From Mya arenaria (lineage: Eukaryota > Mollusca > Bivalvia > Myida > Myidae), in assembly GCF_026914265.1 (NCBI RefSeq), contig NC_069134.1, forward strand, positions 16,523,205 through 16,587,204: 64,000 nt of DNA, read 5' to 3'. Below the pieces are notes generated by a model. The model made no database searches. It was given only the letters and a program-made list of their open reading frames with translations, and was not told the DNA's origin. A program made the position numbers and the translations under genes. Below, one piece after another: positions 46,001-58,704 of this stretch. Within the stretch, counting starts at the first letter, position 1; each line of letters starts with the position of its first letter.

Positions 46001-47230
46001 TGAGTATTCATAAGTGAGAAAACAACAGTGAAAATGTCAATTGGATATTTTCACTGCATACTAAGGAGTAGAAATATCAATTTACTTTTAAAATCCATTG
46101 TAGTTACTTCCCTTTGATTATAACTAAACACATCAACTTTGAACCAGAAAATGTTGCCACATTATATATTAATTATTATATATATATTAAATATAAAAGG
46201 TTGCATATGTTTAAATAAAGATAAATTTAAAAAAAATCTAACAACAACAACAACAAAATTGCCGTTTATTAGAAAAATATGCAATCCTGTTCTTCAAAAG
46301 TTTTCTTGAACTTTAAAGCTAAATGTTCCAACATTTGCTTTCAAACAAAACTGATTACATACTAAACAACTACTCCAAAATAAATTCGAGGTTATTTTAT
46401 TTATCATATTAAATCATAAACTGTTTAGTTTGTAATACGAACTTCCCTGAAATTTACGCAAAATAAAATGATGATTTCTATTACCTCCACAATCTCCTCG
46501 AAATTTGTCAACAACTTTGCGTGGTCTTTATCTGGAAAATGACCTTCAAGCGAATAAGACTTGTCTCGGACTGTTGGATGACGAATACCAATGTACCATA
46601 ATCAAAATCTAAAACTAAGATTTTTATAAATACAATGATACTCTGCGATTGTTTTGCTAATGCTTCGAACATTATAATTTTCTTTCAGTAAATGGCGGCG
46701 TACGCAGTATTTTGGTAATTTACAAATACAACCGTGCATTGTTTGTTAAGTTTTAGCTTAAAGATGCATTAATAAAAGCTCAGTGATGAACGTTCATTAC
46801 TTTATTATCTTAAAACGTAAACAAATCTCTTAAGATAACTATTTACCTACGAACCGTAGATAGAAAGACAGCTAGGTCTTCAACTGTTAACTTTGCGTGA
46901 GGGGCATCCCACAGTTACCGGCGTAGCAAACACTCTTTAAAAAAAGGGGATATCTAGAAAAATACCAATACATCTCCGAAAATAAGCAGAAATTTTGTTG
47001 ATTTTAGTTAAGATCGTTTTTAATTTCTCTCGTGAAAATATATTTTTTATTAACACTCGTAAAATAAAATACGATTTTACACGCTCGAATAAACAATAAA
47101 CTGAAATAAACAAATAATACAAATAACTCTTAGATTTGTTCCTGTCTGAGCTGCAAGGTCTTTGTTGTATATTCACTTGTTATTTTATTGGATTTTAACA
47201 TTGAAAGTAAAACATAAGTTTCATTTATAG
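46001..47230 (+). other. Copy 2 intron 16
   Basis: Equivalent of copy 1 intron 1, without a usable donor at the old position; it aligns throughout with small indels. Confidence 0.6.
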
Positions 47231-47364
47231 GGATACATATATTAAGACGTTGGATAGTGCTGAAGTTGTACTAACCTGGCACAAGGAAGCCCATTTGTTT
47301 CTTAAAGGAGATGAACATGTTTACCTACACCAAACGCTTGGTACACTTACGCGTACTGATTCAG
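47231..47364 (+). pseudogene. Copy 2 exon 17 (copy 1 exon 2 equivalent)
   Basis: 134 nt, same length as copy 1. It reads DTYIKTLDSAEVVLTWHKEA; no lesion. Confidence 0.85.
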
Positions 47365-47556
47365 GTAAAATTAATTAAGAACAACAAACGTTCCAATTTC
47401 AAAACTTAAACTTTATATCTTTAGTTCGTCATGCCTATATCTATATGTTTGTATATCCATATTCTACAGTTAGCATGGGTCTTTCATTATTTCATTTAAC
47501 TTTTATAAATTTCGCTCTCTTACGATTTGCGTTTAATTTGTTAATTGTACTCTTAG

Positions 47557-47788
47557 GCTTTGCTCTTCGTCGCCAAGATGACGGAAATGAATATGTTTTC
47601 GACATTGAGACTTTAAAATTGAAGCACGTTGCGTCCTTAACTGACGGCAGTTGGCTAAATTTGGAGTACAATCAGAGTTTATTAACGACCATCCGATATT
47701 CTGTGGGATCATATGTCGTAGTCAGATATAATATTCTAAACAAAATACAGTCAATGGAATTGTTAAATAGTACAGCAAATGAAAAAGT
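47557..47788 (+). pseudogene. Copy 2 exon 18 (copy 1 exon 3 equivalent)
   Basis: 232 nt of RHS strand repeats (GNEYVFDIETLKLKHVASL); no lesion. The frame is also open upstream to 47445, as chance intron reading. Confidence 0.86.
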
Positions 47789-48075
47789 GTAAGTAAATGT
47801 GTTTATCTTATGTTAAGCATAGAACTCTTATCAAGCACATTAACAGTTGATGTTTTATACAAGCCCTTGAATTAAAGATATGCAGGAGTGGATAAAAATA
47901 TTATAAACAACAGAAATTTGAATTCTGTTTGAATGGAACCATTATAATATTTGCAGGAGAAATATATGTATATGAGAACGTACTGGGATTGTCCCTGTAG
48001 TTTTTATTTTATAAATGAAAATACATAAAAAACTATATTATTTCCATATTTTGCAATTCGGTATTTCATTTGCAG

Positions 48076-48451
48076 AGTATACGAATATGACTTTAAAGGG
48101 GAACTACTTACAAGCGTACGAACAAATTCAGATTCAACTACATACACATACAACCCTGACAATTCATTAAATACTATTTCTTTTGATGATGGCACAAGAT
48201 TTGAGTTCGACTACAACAATTTAGGCCACGTAAAATTTAGACGATATTTTATTTCTGATAAAGAAGTAGACAGACAAGAATATTTGTACACGGATGGCGG
48301 AATGCTTTCAGTATATTCTTGGCCTGCTGCCACAGGTTACAATTTAACATATTCTGAATCTGGAGAAATTATTGCAACTCATCGCTTAGGTTTCCTTCCT
48401 GAAACTGTTGTAACTACAAAATCCGCGCAGATAAACTATGAGGGCGATCAT
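48076..48451 (+). pseudogene. Copy 2 exon 19: YD repeats (copy 1 exon 4 equivalent)
   Basis: 376 nt, nearly identical to copy 1; VYEYDFKGELLTSVRTNSD at the start; no lesion. Confidence 0.88.
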
Positions 48452-49011
48452 GTGAGTCTACTATGTTTGTACAAGTTTCGTCCATTTGAATGTCCGTCTG
48501 TTTATTTGTCTGTCAGTCTATATACATAACACTGTTTAAGTACTCTACTCTATTTATAACACTGGCTTTGTCATTTGTTACGATACTACCCCCCCCCCCC
48601 TATCGAATCAAGTCACAATTCAAACTTTCTTTTGGAGAATACCATGACTTGTACTCGTGATATCGAATTTCAAACGTTAGTTTATTCTTGTGCGTCAAAT
48701 ACAAAAGAAAATTGTGCAGGATGTATCTTATATTTCTCTGTTTGTATGGAACATTAAAAATGTATTTTACTACTTAGCGTGTAATGTTGCTTAAAACAAG
48801 CTGATTTGGATAATATGATGAGACTTTAGTATTATTTCTATTGTGTCTGAGCATAGCAACACATTGTCAGTGATGATTACCTAAATGTAGTCAGTTATAA
48901 TGCTCCTACAGCATTATGCGTCACTGTTTTACGCGTTATTTCATTTTTCTCAGTCATAGGAACATTTATTCTAAAACGATAAGACTTTGAACTAATTTTG
49001 TACTATTTTAG

Positions 49012-50175
49012 ATTGTAACAAAACGTACATTTGGAGTGAATTCGATACTTATTGAAGATGGCAATAGGGAAAACATAAAAGCTCATTTTAACAAACTCGG
49101 TCAGCTTATCCAATTTAAAGATGGACGAGACAACGTTTACGAAATAAGTGTGAACTCAAACGGAACTATTGACACTGTAAAGTTTCCAGATGGGACAAAC
49201 AAGACGTATATTTACTTTCAAAATGGACACCAAACCATTACACAAACAAGTGCCATTAATGTGTATGAATTCAACGAAAAGAACAGATTAGTTTTTAAAA
49301 ATATCGGCGATAATATGATTACATTGTATGAATATGATAGTAATAGTAACCTTGAGAGAGCAAGAAATATTCTAGCTGAGATTGTTATTAGCTATTCGGA
49401 CACAAACGTAGCAAGTGTGGCATATCCGGATAAAACTGTTTACTATCGATACAATGAAAGAAATCAGATAAGAGAAATCTCTACCAATGACGGATATCTA
49501 GTCAAGTATGACTTCAATGATTTAGGACAGATGACTCGAGTTTTAAGGGAAAATGGTGTAGTTTTAGTAACGGCCGAATATTATGAAAATGGAAAGCTGA
49601 AGAAGAAGACTTTGGGAAACAATGCTTACACCGTCTACGACTACGATCCCTCGTCTACATTGTTAACGTCTCTTAAGAACTTCTTTCCAAATGGGTCTCT
49701 GGTTTCTCATTTTACATATACTTACTCGATCAGAAATCGGCGGATTGCCGTAACGTCACAAGATGGAACTTGGAAATTCGAGTACGACAAAGCTGGTCAG
49801 GTGACGTCAATGACAGATCCACATGGCAATGTTACAAGGTACAGTTACGACGCTAGCAAAAACAGACAATCTGTGTCCATCAACAACTTCGAGGAACAAA
49901 ACACAATAAATAAAATGAATCAGTACGTAAAATATGGTAGTACCTCGTATGACCACGATAAAAATGGAAACCTGATACTGAAGAACGGATCGTCTGGAAA
50001 CGAAGTTTTCAAATATGATGAAGAAAACAGACTTGTTGCTTTTCATTCAAACGGAACAACATGCTCCTTCAAGTATGATGCTTTCGGTCATTTGCATTCA
50101 AAACAATGCAATGGTCGAGCTACCCGTTATGTCGCAAACATCCAGGGACTCTATGGTACAGATATTATTGAACAG
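49012..50175 (+). pseudogene. Copy 2 exon 20: main YD array (copy 1 exon 5 equivalent)
   Basis: 1164 nt, fully open, 388 codons. About 24 of the first 141 aligned residues differ from copy 1, but only about 11 of the remaining 240. Confidence 0.92.
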
Positions 50176-50317
50176 GTATAACGTTATTTTATTGATACTT
50201 ATATTCTGAAATAGATTGCAAGCTATATATATTAAATAGCTTTTGTTTTTCAATGTTATGATTAATGCGAATATTCAAAATTGAAATAAGAATGCATTTA
50301 CGTTTTGTTTTCTGCAG

Positions 50318-50439
50318 ATTGAATCTATAAATGGTGTTGGGTCTACCGTTCGCTTTTACCACGGGGGTGAAAAACTCGGACTGATTGCTTCTACCTATGA
50401 TAACGGAAATGTCGACTATTTTATGTATGATGCAATTGG
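50318..50439 (+). pseudogene. Copy 2 exon 21 (copy 1 exon 6 equivalent)
   Basis: 122 nt; NGNVDYFMYDAIG at the end; no lesion. Confidence 0.87.
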
Positions 50440-51221
50440 GTGAGTATATTATAATAATTTCCCATGGACTTATCGAATGAGCAATAAGATACAAATTTGT
50501 GTAGAGCTTCAAACAACTGAGTATGAGTATCTTTGAAAGTCATATCGTTGCAATCATAGACTTATAGATACATTTATAGTCGACCATGGCATTTGGTTGA
50601 CAAAATGCCCTAGTGATGAAAAACACGCACGAGGTTAATTATTTATTTTTGGAGTTAATGTCAACCGAAAGCCATGTCAACAATACTAATTTTGTAAAAT
50701 GCATATATTTTGATTTTTTGACCTTGTTAAAAGACAAGTTATACATATAGTTGGGAAAATCACAACTCAACCGGATTTGCTTTGTTTAAAAAGAAAATCT
50801 GAAAATAACAGCATGTGCAAAATCAAATTAGTTACAGAGGCCATAAGCTTGTGTTTATCAAAGAGACATAAACATAAATTTAAATAAGCAATGTTGTTTT
50901 ATTATTATTATTTAGAAGTAAACATTTCCATAGTTTAAATGTTAAAAGTTTACGTACATCTATCGAATGAATTTGACTTTGAACTCAAGTGAGTACGGCT
51001 CGGGACGATCAGATATAAAAACAGTTTCATCAGATTTTATGCTTAAATGACTTAACAATTTCAGTGGAATATTTTACAATTCTAAACAGAATCAGTAAAT
51101 TAAAAAAAATAATAGTTCATTCCTTGTGACCTTCCCCGACAAAGGATGTATACTTCCGGTAAAAAGGGTAAATACCGGGTCATAGTAGCATTCATTATTG
51201 TAACAGAGAGTGTGACATTAA

Positions 51222-51716
51222 AGGGACTGTACACCAGATTGGCAACACAAAAAGTTTTTATCTGTAACGAATCTCAGGACATTTATTTAATAGAATGGGT
51301 TACGCTTTGATATCATAATTGTTAAAAAATGTACCAAAATGTAAAAATAAAAATGTTTCTGAGACCGGGTTCGAACCCGTGTCGCCAAAATTGCAGTCCA
51401 GTGTTGTATCCACTGTGCTACGAAGGCTAACTCCAAACGACTTGTATATTTAAGCTATATACCTAACTTGGTAATATCACGATATAATATCGACTAACCA
51501 ATCACGCATTAGAAATGAATTCTACTAGGTAGACATACCCAGTAATCTTTTATAATGGAAAAATACGAAATAACTGCTAAACTTAAATAGATTGTAAACT
51601 ATGTGGTACTTCAGTTAGAAAGTTTCAATGCATTGTACACATTAATACCAAGTTTATGTAAGTTTTCGACAATTTTCTTTTTTTCTTGCAATTTGGTCAT
51701 CTGTTGAACAGTTTCT
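51222..51716. mobile_element. 495-bp TTAA-flanked inverted-repeat element with internal tRNA-like sequence, only in copy 2
   Basis: The ends are imperfect inverted repeats: left AGGGACTGTACACCAGAT, right (inverted) AGAAACTGTTCAACAGAT. Direct TTAA lies at 51218-51221 and 51717-51720. The matching copy 1 site (7007-7010) has one TTAA and no insert, so insertion duplicated the TTAA. No coding capacity. The tRNA-like part is at 51362-51429. Confidence 0.83.
51362..51429 (-). ncRNA. tRNA-like RNA polymerase III promoter region (tRNA-derived, not a functional tRNA)
   Basis: On the minus strand: A box TAGCACAGTGG, then GGACTGCAATTTT at the anticodon position, then B box GGTTCGAACCC inside a CGGG/CCCG T stem. 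The acceptor stem ends do not pair, so this is tRNA-derived. GCA in that loop recalls tRNA-Cys. Confidence 0.72.
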
Positions 51717-52469
51717 TTAACCCATTAAACATTATTTACTTTTTTTTGATATTTCCTTTTTAAATCTTAATAAGAATTGCTGATGTACTTTTTTTCCTCG
51801 GCCATTTTTTCATTCTTCTGTAAATGAAGTCAGAGTTGCACGAACTCGTTTTCGACTGGCAATTGTGAAAAAGGTCAATAATTTCCCGTTTGTGCCGTGT
51901 TCACTTCGAAATTCACGGGTGTTCTGATAATCATTGTCGCGGAAAATTCAATAAAATAGTCTTATTATGTATAATGTTACAATGATCATGAACACTAAAA
52001 CTAATGGAAAAAAAATGAACTGTTTTTATCCATCACAAACAGTTCAAGATCATTTCAACACAAACAATGAACGTAAATAATAGTTTGAACTTACTATTAT
52101 AGTAGATTTGGAACTGTAATAAATGTATGGCGAAAAATGGAAAACATGTGTTCAGCTCTGCAACAAACCTTTCTCGTACATCCGAATGTTAAGTTCTCAA
52201 ATTTCTTGATGATCGTTCAGTTTGACTGATAAGAATGTATACCCATAATAATACACATGATTTTGTTTGAAACGCATAATTATTAAAGTGCTACTCAATA
52301 GAATAAGACACGATCTGTATCTTATCGATGTTTTTTATTACTGATGTTTTAATAGACATTGCTGCGTTTGATCACTAAAAGAACATATGTTTTAACGTGA
52401 CTATTTTGTTGAGAACATTTTAAACAATGCGAATATCTCATGTAATTACATATAAATGTATTCGTACAG

Positions 52470-52870
52470 GTCCGTTGTGAACGTGCTGTCGGAAAATGGT
52501 GCCCTTGTGAACTCATACCAAAGGGACCCGTTTGGTAATGCTATAGAATCAGTTGAAAATGTGCCATCAATGTTCACGTTTGTTGGACAGTGGGGTGTGG
52601 TTGATATAGAAGAGATTCCCGACGTATTTTATATGAGAACACGATTCTATGACTCAAACACGGGTCGATTTTTGAGCCCTGAAACATTTGGTTTTAGTGC
52701 TCATAGCACAAACTTGTATGCATATTGTGCAAATAATCCAGTAATTTACAAAGACCCAAAGGGTACACGTCCATGGTGTTTACGTATGTTGAGAATGGCG
52801 ACCAAAGGAGCGATAACAAATTTGTTGGAATTAGGCTTGAATACTCCTACCAATAAACGGACATTTGGAG
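52470..52870 (+). pseudogene. Copy 2 exon 22: RHS core (copy 1 exon 7 equivalent)
   Basis: 401 nt, open. YQRDPFGNAIESVENVPS, FTFVGQWGV, YDSNTGRFLSPETFG and NNPVIYKDPKG. The first motif Asp has changed: SPETFG against SPDTFG in copy 1, so the self-cleavage pair is broken here. Confidence 0.92.
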
Positions 52871-53060
52871 GTAAGTGATAACATTTGTTTTCTTACCGGT
52901 TGTAAAGTTGGGGTAGTTTTTAACAGAACTTGGAGAAAAAGCCAACAGCCGACTGCTTTAACAAAGATTAAACAACGATTACAATCAACATAATTAGAAC
53001 GAATATTTTATATTATATTTTGTCAGAATATAAGAACATTATTTTGAGCTTTATTTACAG

Positions 53061-53341
53061 GAGCCGCAGTTGATTGGGCCATCAGCGGGGTTGTTAAGCC
53101 GTTCAAAAAGATATTACCAGGCTGGGAGATGGATGTTGAATCAGATGTCGTGTGCATAGCGGGAAAAGCCACACAGAGGTGGTTTAATAATGAGCCATAT
53201 TCTTGGAGAGACTCCTCAGAAGAATACGGAAAGAAACAGCTAGATCGTACTCAGGCTGTATTGGAGGAGAAATTTCCCCTTTTTAAACAGTTAAACATAG
53301 TGTGCGGTGCCGTTGAAAAGTATTTAGGTTACAGTGGAGTG
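53061..53341 (+). pseudogene. Copy 2 exon 23: segment after the RHS core (copy 1 exon 8 equivalent)
   Basis: 281 nt, 9 nt shorter than copy 1 but in frame. It reads GAAVDWAISGVVKPFKKILP; about a third of residues differ. Confidence 0.83.
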
Positions 53342-53577
53342 GTAAGTTGCAGATACTTGTACATAGCATTCGTAAAGTAAATTCTATTATTAAATTAGAA
53401 TTATCATATCTTTTGAGAACGTTGATCATGTTGATATGATATTCCAATATATATCAAATGATTATTATTCCATCAAATTTGTACAGTAAAAAATCTTTAA
53501 ATTGTTTGGCAGTGCAAGGAAAAAAACGATCAATGAATTATGCAAGCGATTTCATTTTCAAGGAATGAACAGAGGGA

Positions 53578-53603
53578 ATATATATATATATATATATATA
53601 TAT
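53578..53603. repeat. (AT)n microsatellite
   Basis: About 26 bp of TA repeats in a copy 2 intron; absent from copy 1. Confidence 0.9.
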
Positions 53604-54298
53604 GAATCGCATTTTTTCGAGCTTCCGTTGAAGCTAGGGAACGTTGGTAATGTTGCAAGTAATGTTTAAATCCAGTCGTCGAGTACTTCAGTTTATTTTA
53701 TTAGTTTTACTTTGTTCTTCGTTGTTTTCAAGTTGATGTGCACTCAAATTAGGCATATATTTTAATGTTGTAATATGTTTTTCGTAAATGTTGGGATATG
53801 GGTATAACAAATTGTTTTTAACCCACAGTGACCGTTCAAATGGGGTAACCCCATTATTTATTGATCAGGCTAGTTTGATGCATGTGTATGTTTGTGTAAT
53901 TTGTACGTTTTGTGTCTATGTATATGTGTACTATGGGCCCTTAACTTATGCCTCTAAATAGGGGTAATATTTGAATGCTTGACTTCTGGGAATGTCCTTG
54001 TAGTTTGCATCGTATTTTTGCATATTTCAGTTGAACAGTTTCAGTAAAACCGAAACTGCTATTTTTATACTGTAGATGTAGTTTGTGCTTATAACATTGC
54101 ATTTCCGCTGTTTGCATTAAAATTCAAGTTTTGTTACTTTGTGATTGTTCTCTGTAAAGTATTAATTAGGTTTCTGGTAAACGGGTTCAGGTAAAGAAGA
54201 CGGTCATCAGCAGTGGACTTATGCGTATTTAGGACAATATCGACTAATTCAACGAAAATGCTATATAACGTACAATTTTCACTTTATTTTCGTTATAG

Positions 54299-54382
54299 CC
54301 ATGCGACTGGAAAGATCGAATTAAAGATTTATTTTACAAATTGCTTGACGATATTATCATTTGGATACAATCAAGAGATCCG
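54299..54382 (+). pseudogene. Copy 2 exon 24 (copy 1 exon 9 equivalent)
   Basis: 84 nt; PCDWKDRIKDLFYKLLDD; no lesion. Confidence 0.83.
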
Positions 54383-54601
54383 GTGAGTTATTTCCTATAT
54401 GTTGATTAAATATTTTGTAAATTCTTTTAATACTTCTAAAGCGAAGATTTATATATTTATTCGTGAAAATTTGAATTACTGGCTTAATGACTACAATGCA
54501 TTCGTAGAAACGCACTTTCTTAAAGCAAATCCAGGCATAGCGAGTAAACCATTCAGCTCCTGGGTTAAAAATGAAATGTGTTCTCTTTTAACATTTGACA
54601 G

Positions 54602-54832
54602 AACGATATGCTTGGTCCGGATGGCTACGGACCGGCCCGTTTTATATCCAAGGATTTGACTCTGAAATACACTATCAGATTTGAAAACGACGCAAACGCC
54701 ACTGCACCAGCACAGCGCGTGTATGTCGAACACAAATATAATGAGCACTTGGATGCCAGACACTTTGTTCTCGGAAAGTTTGGCTTTGGCAACTTGACGA
54801 AGGAAATGCCAATAAGGAGTAAAATTTATGAG
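54602..54832 (+). pseudogene. Copy 2 exon 25 (copy 1 exon 10 equivalent)
   Basis: 231 nt; NDMLGPDGYGPARFISKD; only two residue changes from copy 1. Confidence 0.9.
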
Positions 54833-55288
54833 GTTCGTGAAGCATACATATTTGAAAAACACTGATCATAGTTATGTGTTGATAATCAGAGCATAATTTC
54901 CATTTCAGACATTAATATGAAAGTCCGCAATAAAATAATATGTAAAATGTATATAAATTGAAGGAAAAGGGCGATGAATACGGACATTTTATATATCCGT
55001 CCAGCTTCACAAGGTTATAGCGTAGGGTATTATTTCCTCATTTCTTAATATGTTTCAATCCCACTTTCAAAACATACTGATCAGGCCAAAAGCCACATGA
55101 CCATTCATAAATTTAACAATTGTGCAATATTGAAATCAGTGGATTATAATACGACCAACGCGTTTTTTAGCAAACAGATCTTGTGTTTGTAATGTTTGCA
55201 ATTATAATAACTTTGCTCTATCATATTTCACAAATACATAATACATCCCGGCCTAAGATCCATGAGCATACAACAATGATAAATGCAC

Positions 55289-55340
55289 GTACATACACAC
55301 ATACACATACATGCACACACGCACGCACGCACACACATAG
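55289..55340. repeat. CA-rich microsatellite
   Basis: Imperfect ACAC/GCAC/ATAC repeats in a copy 2 intron, absent from copy 1. Confidence 0.8.
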
Positions 55341-55595
55341 ATATTTGTTTTTTATATGAAATTTGTCTTCAAGAAAATATGCAAAGTGTTTTGAGAGGAA
55401 GCATTTTGCATTTTACGCAATTCGAAATAGTTTCAGGTACAACATGTTGGGCATAATCAAGTCAACAATGTATTTTGGCTTTGCTGAAATTTCTTCGAAT
55501 TTAAGAAATATATTGTGTACCTGTACAGTTAATTTAAGTCACTATTTTCACATTGAATTGAATATCTTTCTAGATATCACCTAGGGGCAGTTTGA

Positions 55596-55596
55596 C

Positions 55597-55639
<43 letters not shown>
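55596..55639. repeat. (ATT)n microsatellite beside ATTTTTATAGCGCTC
   Basis: About 44 bp of ATT next to a TATAGCGCTCTTTTC motif; copy 1 has the motif with only a short ATT run. Confidence 0.85.
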
Positions 55640-56076
55640 CCCGATTTTTATAGCGCTCTTTTCTTATATGCAATAAGCTTTTAAAAGCTCGTGCAACTTA
55701 CATATCACATATATGGACACATAATGCAACATAAAATAAAAACATATTAAAATATCAGCATTTAAATTACAAGATGGGGTTAACTAGAATCAAGTTTGAC
55801 TATACTTGACTTTTCATATCAAAATGATGTATTGCTTTTAATAAATTAAAACATGAGGAAATATAGACAATATAACAAGAAAAGGAAATTAGAAGAAGAG
55901 AATTGTTTAACTCTTGAAAAGAATCGAATATATTTCATATCTAAATAAAAAGGAAATTTTAAACGTTTTCATGTTTGGTCTTCCCCAAACACCTCGCTAT
56001 TGTGGAAGGCTCTTAACACAGAAAAACACGCTTAAATTGACAAAGAACTTGTAAATACTGAAAAACTTTTTAACAG

Positions 56077-56188
56077 GATACCATAGACCTCACGAAAGAA
56101 CAGGGTATTGTAGTCCGAGTGTTTGCTGGGCTTGATGTAGTCAAAGAAGTTATTGCTTGGGAGTTCCAGACTATAGATCCAAAAACAG
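56077..56188 (+). pseudogene. Copy 2 exon 26 (copy 1 exon 11 equivalent)
   Basis: 112 nt; VFAGLDVVKEVIAWEFQ; no lesion. Confidence 0.84.
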
Positions 56189-56405
56189 GTTTGATTTGAG
56201 TGTACTGTGTATGGGTTGACGATAAACTGTTAAATATCAAAAGTGTCAAACCTTACCTGGTAGTGATAAATATTTACTTTTCAATAGAGAAAGGCGTTTC
56301 GTTACATTCCCTAATGCTACTGTTTGTTATTAATGAAGACTAACACCTGTATCACTTCTACTTTTTGATTGATAACTTTCAAACCTTAGTAACTTTGATT
56401 GTCAG

Positions 56406-56590
56406 GATTGGCTCCAATGGATCCTGGGATTGGCTTTCTTCCACCCAACAATGGAACATCCGGGCAAGGATTTGTGAGTTTCAGTATTAAATCAAGAATA
56501 GAAACCCCCCATCTGTCAGTGATTCATGCAAACTCCTCGATATTCTTTGATCAAAATGAACCGATAGACACTCCAGATTTATTTAACACG
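56406..56590 (+). pseudogene. Copy 2 exon 27 (copy 1 exon 12 equivalent)
   Basis: 185 nt; GFLPPNNGTSGQGFVSFSIK and FFDQNEPIDTPDLFNT; no lesion. Confidence 0.87.
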
Positions 56591-56848
56591 GTGAGTTTAT
56601 AACATGCAATAGTTGTGGACGTTGCTTTTTTTAAAATTCAGCATTCTGCGTTTGTTATAATGATAACTATATTGTAATACTTTTATTAATATGCCATTTA
56701 TCAGAGTTTTAAGGACTTAACGATTTTTAAACACAATGCTCTTGCACATAACAACACCCCAAAAACTAGAAAATTAATAACAACTTCCATTATTTAAAAC
56801 AGCATTACCCTCTGTTATAAATATATATCTAACAACAACGTTTTTCAG

Positions 56849-56981
56849 ATCGACGATCGGTACCCGATTATTAATGGGTCGATTGTACCAGGTACAGAGT
56901 CTCGGGACTCAGTAACATTGTCTCTCCGGGCTTTAGACTCAGGTTCAGGTGTCCAACGCATAGATTTATTCAAGAGGGAAG
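56849..56981 (+). pseudogene. Copy 2 exon 28 (copy 1 exon 13 equivalent)
   Basis: 133 nt; IDDRYPIINGSIVPG; no lesion. Confidence 0.84.
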
Positions 56982-57267
56982 GTCAGTCTCATTTCTTCAA
57001 TAAAAATGTTTACAGCTGTCAAAGTGTAGAAAAAAGCGATACTTCGTTTAAAGTATCAAAAGTCGCCTTTGGCACGCATTCATATGAAAAATGTAAACCG
57101 ATTCATATAGGACACATCGACAAAATGTATATTGAACTTGCTTTAACGTAGATCGTATGTAACACATATTAGCAATTTCTGTGTTTCATATATAGTATAC
57201 CCTACATAAAATGGAAAATGTACGTGCCAGCAACACTCAAGATATGTCTTATTGTTCTCTTTCTCAG

Positions 57268-57444
57268 GTGAAAGTATCACTTTATATAAAAGTAACATCA
57301 CCGATGCGATATTTGTTCTTCAATTGGAAACAAACCTTCCACAAACCATTTTACCAGTGGCTGTTGATTTTGTTGGAAACAGAATTGATTTACAAGATAT
57401 TGACCGAGAGTCAGCCATCACAGTCAAAGTGACCATAGAGACAA
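57268..57444 (+). pseudogene. Copy 2 exon 29 (copy 1 exon 14 equivalent)
   Basis: 177 nt; ESITLYKSNITDAIFVLQLE; donor gtatgg, slightly weaker than gtaagg in copy 1. Confidence 0.83.
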
Positions 57445-57771
57445 GTATGGACACACACTGTTCGTTGCTGAAAAATATAAAATTGAAAATCATTTAATTT
57501 CAAAAAAAGATTTATAAGTAGCATCCACTTCACATCAGTTCTTAATATGTATGGATTGAAACCATTACAGGGTCTAGTTCGGTTTGTCGACATAAAAATA
57601 ATACCGGCATTAATGCCAAACTAAAAACCGCCTAACATAGCCTTGAGTGTTTTGTGTATTTGTAAAACATTACGTTTATGTTCCGCACCAATAATTGACC
57701 ACAAGTGCTCGCACACAGCAACACAACCATGTGTGCATATACGACTCTATCGTATATCGTCTTTCTTTTAG

Positions 57772-57864
57772 CACCCTGTGAATGTTCTGGTAATGGTAAC
57801 TGCTCAGAGGGAACGAATTTGTGTGAGTGTATGAAGGGATTTTATGGAACCTCTTGTAACAGAA
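57772..57864 (+). pseudogene. Copy 2 exon 30: EGF-like (copy 1 exon 15 equivalent)
   Basis: 93 nt; CECSGNGNCSEGTNLCEC, all six Cys present. Confidence 0.88.
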
Positions 57865-58704
57865 GTACGTATTCATTTCTATACATTTTGTCCATCAGCA
57901 TTAATCAATCAAACCAAACCTATAATCGCTGACATATTCGTATGTTTAACAAACAATGATGTCTACTCTTGCAAATTTCTGCAAATATCCACATCATTTT
58001 CATGAACACTTGAAAATATGCAATATAATTATCTCGGTCAAGATTCGTTTGAAGTATCTACTGCAACTGAATATTTGTCATACCAGTCAGACATGTCTGT
58101 TTCCGTCTAGCGTTGAAAGGGACTATAAGATTTAAGTTATTAACTATCGTAGACTGAATGCCAATACAATGTTTCCAAAATATGTATGTCACATAACAGG
58201 TTTAATTATGAAAGTTTCTAGATATTTAAGCAAGAAGCTTGTTAAATCAGTAGCACTTTACTTAAAATGTTTACCCAAAATTTGAGATAACGTGTGTCAT
58301 TAAAACTTTCTAGATATTCAAGTAAAACGTTATGATATTGTTAGCCCTAACTGAAAATGTTCAACATATCCTATTGTTAAATTATTAAGTAAGATTTTTT
58401 TGTATAATACTACGCGAAACCTTTCATAAAACTTGATTTGCTATGTGTATGTAAACCATGATACTGTTTAAAAATTGCAGGACATTTACGGACTAAACTC
58501 CTTTGGTTTGTTTTGACGGATATCTCAAACTGTATAAAATGCGATATTCTTTAAATTGGTGTTCTATATATTTGGTAGATCAATATTATATTGTCTTTAC
58601 GATATTCATACTTTTATCATTAATTCTGTCTGGGACTAATTACAAATCTTTCCCCAGATTATGTTTATCATAAAACAATTTAATTTCGAATTACTTTGTT
58701 TTAG

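Noticed and set aside
51362..51429. Functional tRNA gene
   Set aside because: A and B boxes are good but the acceptor stem does not pair and the sequence sits inside a repeat element.
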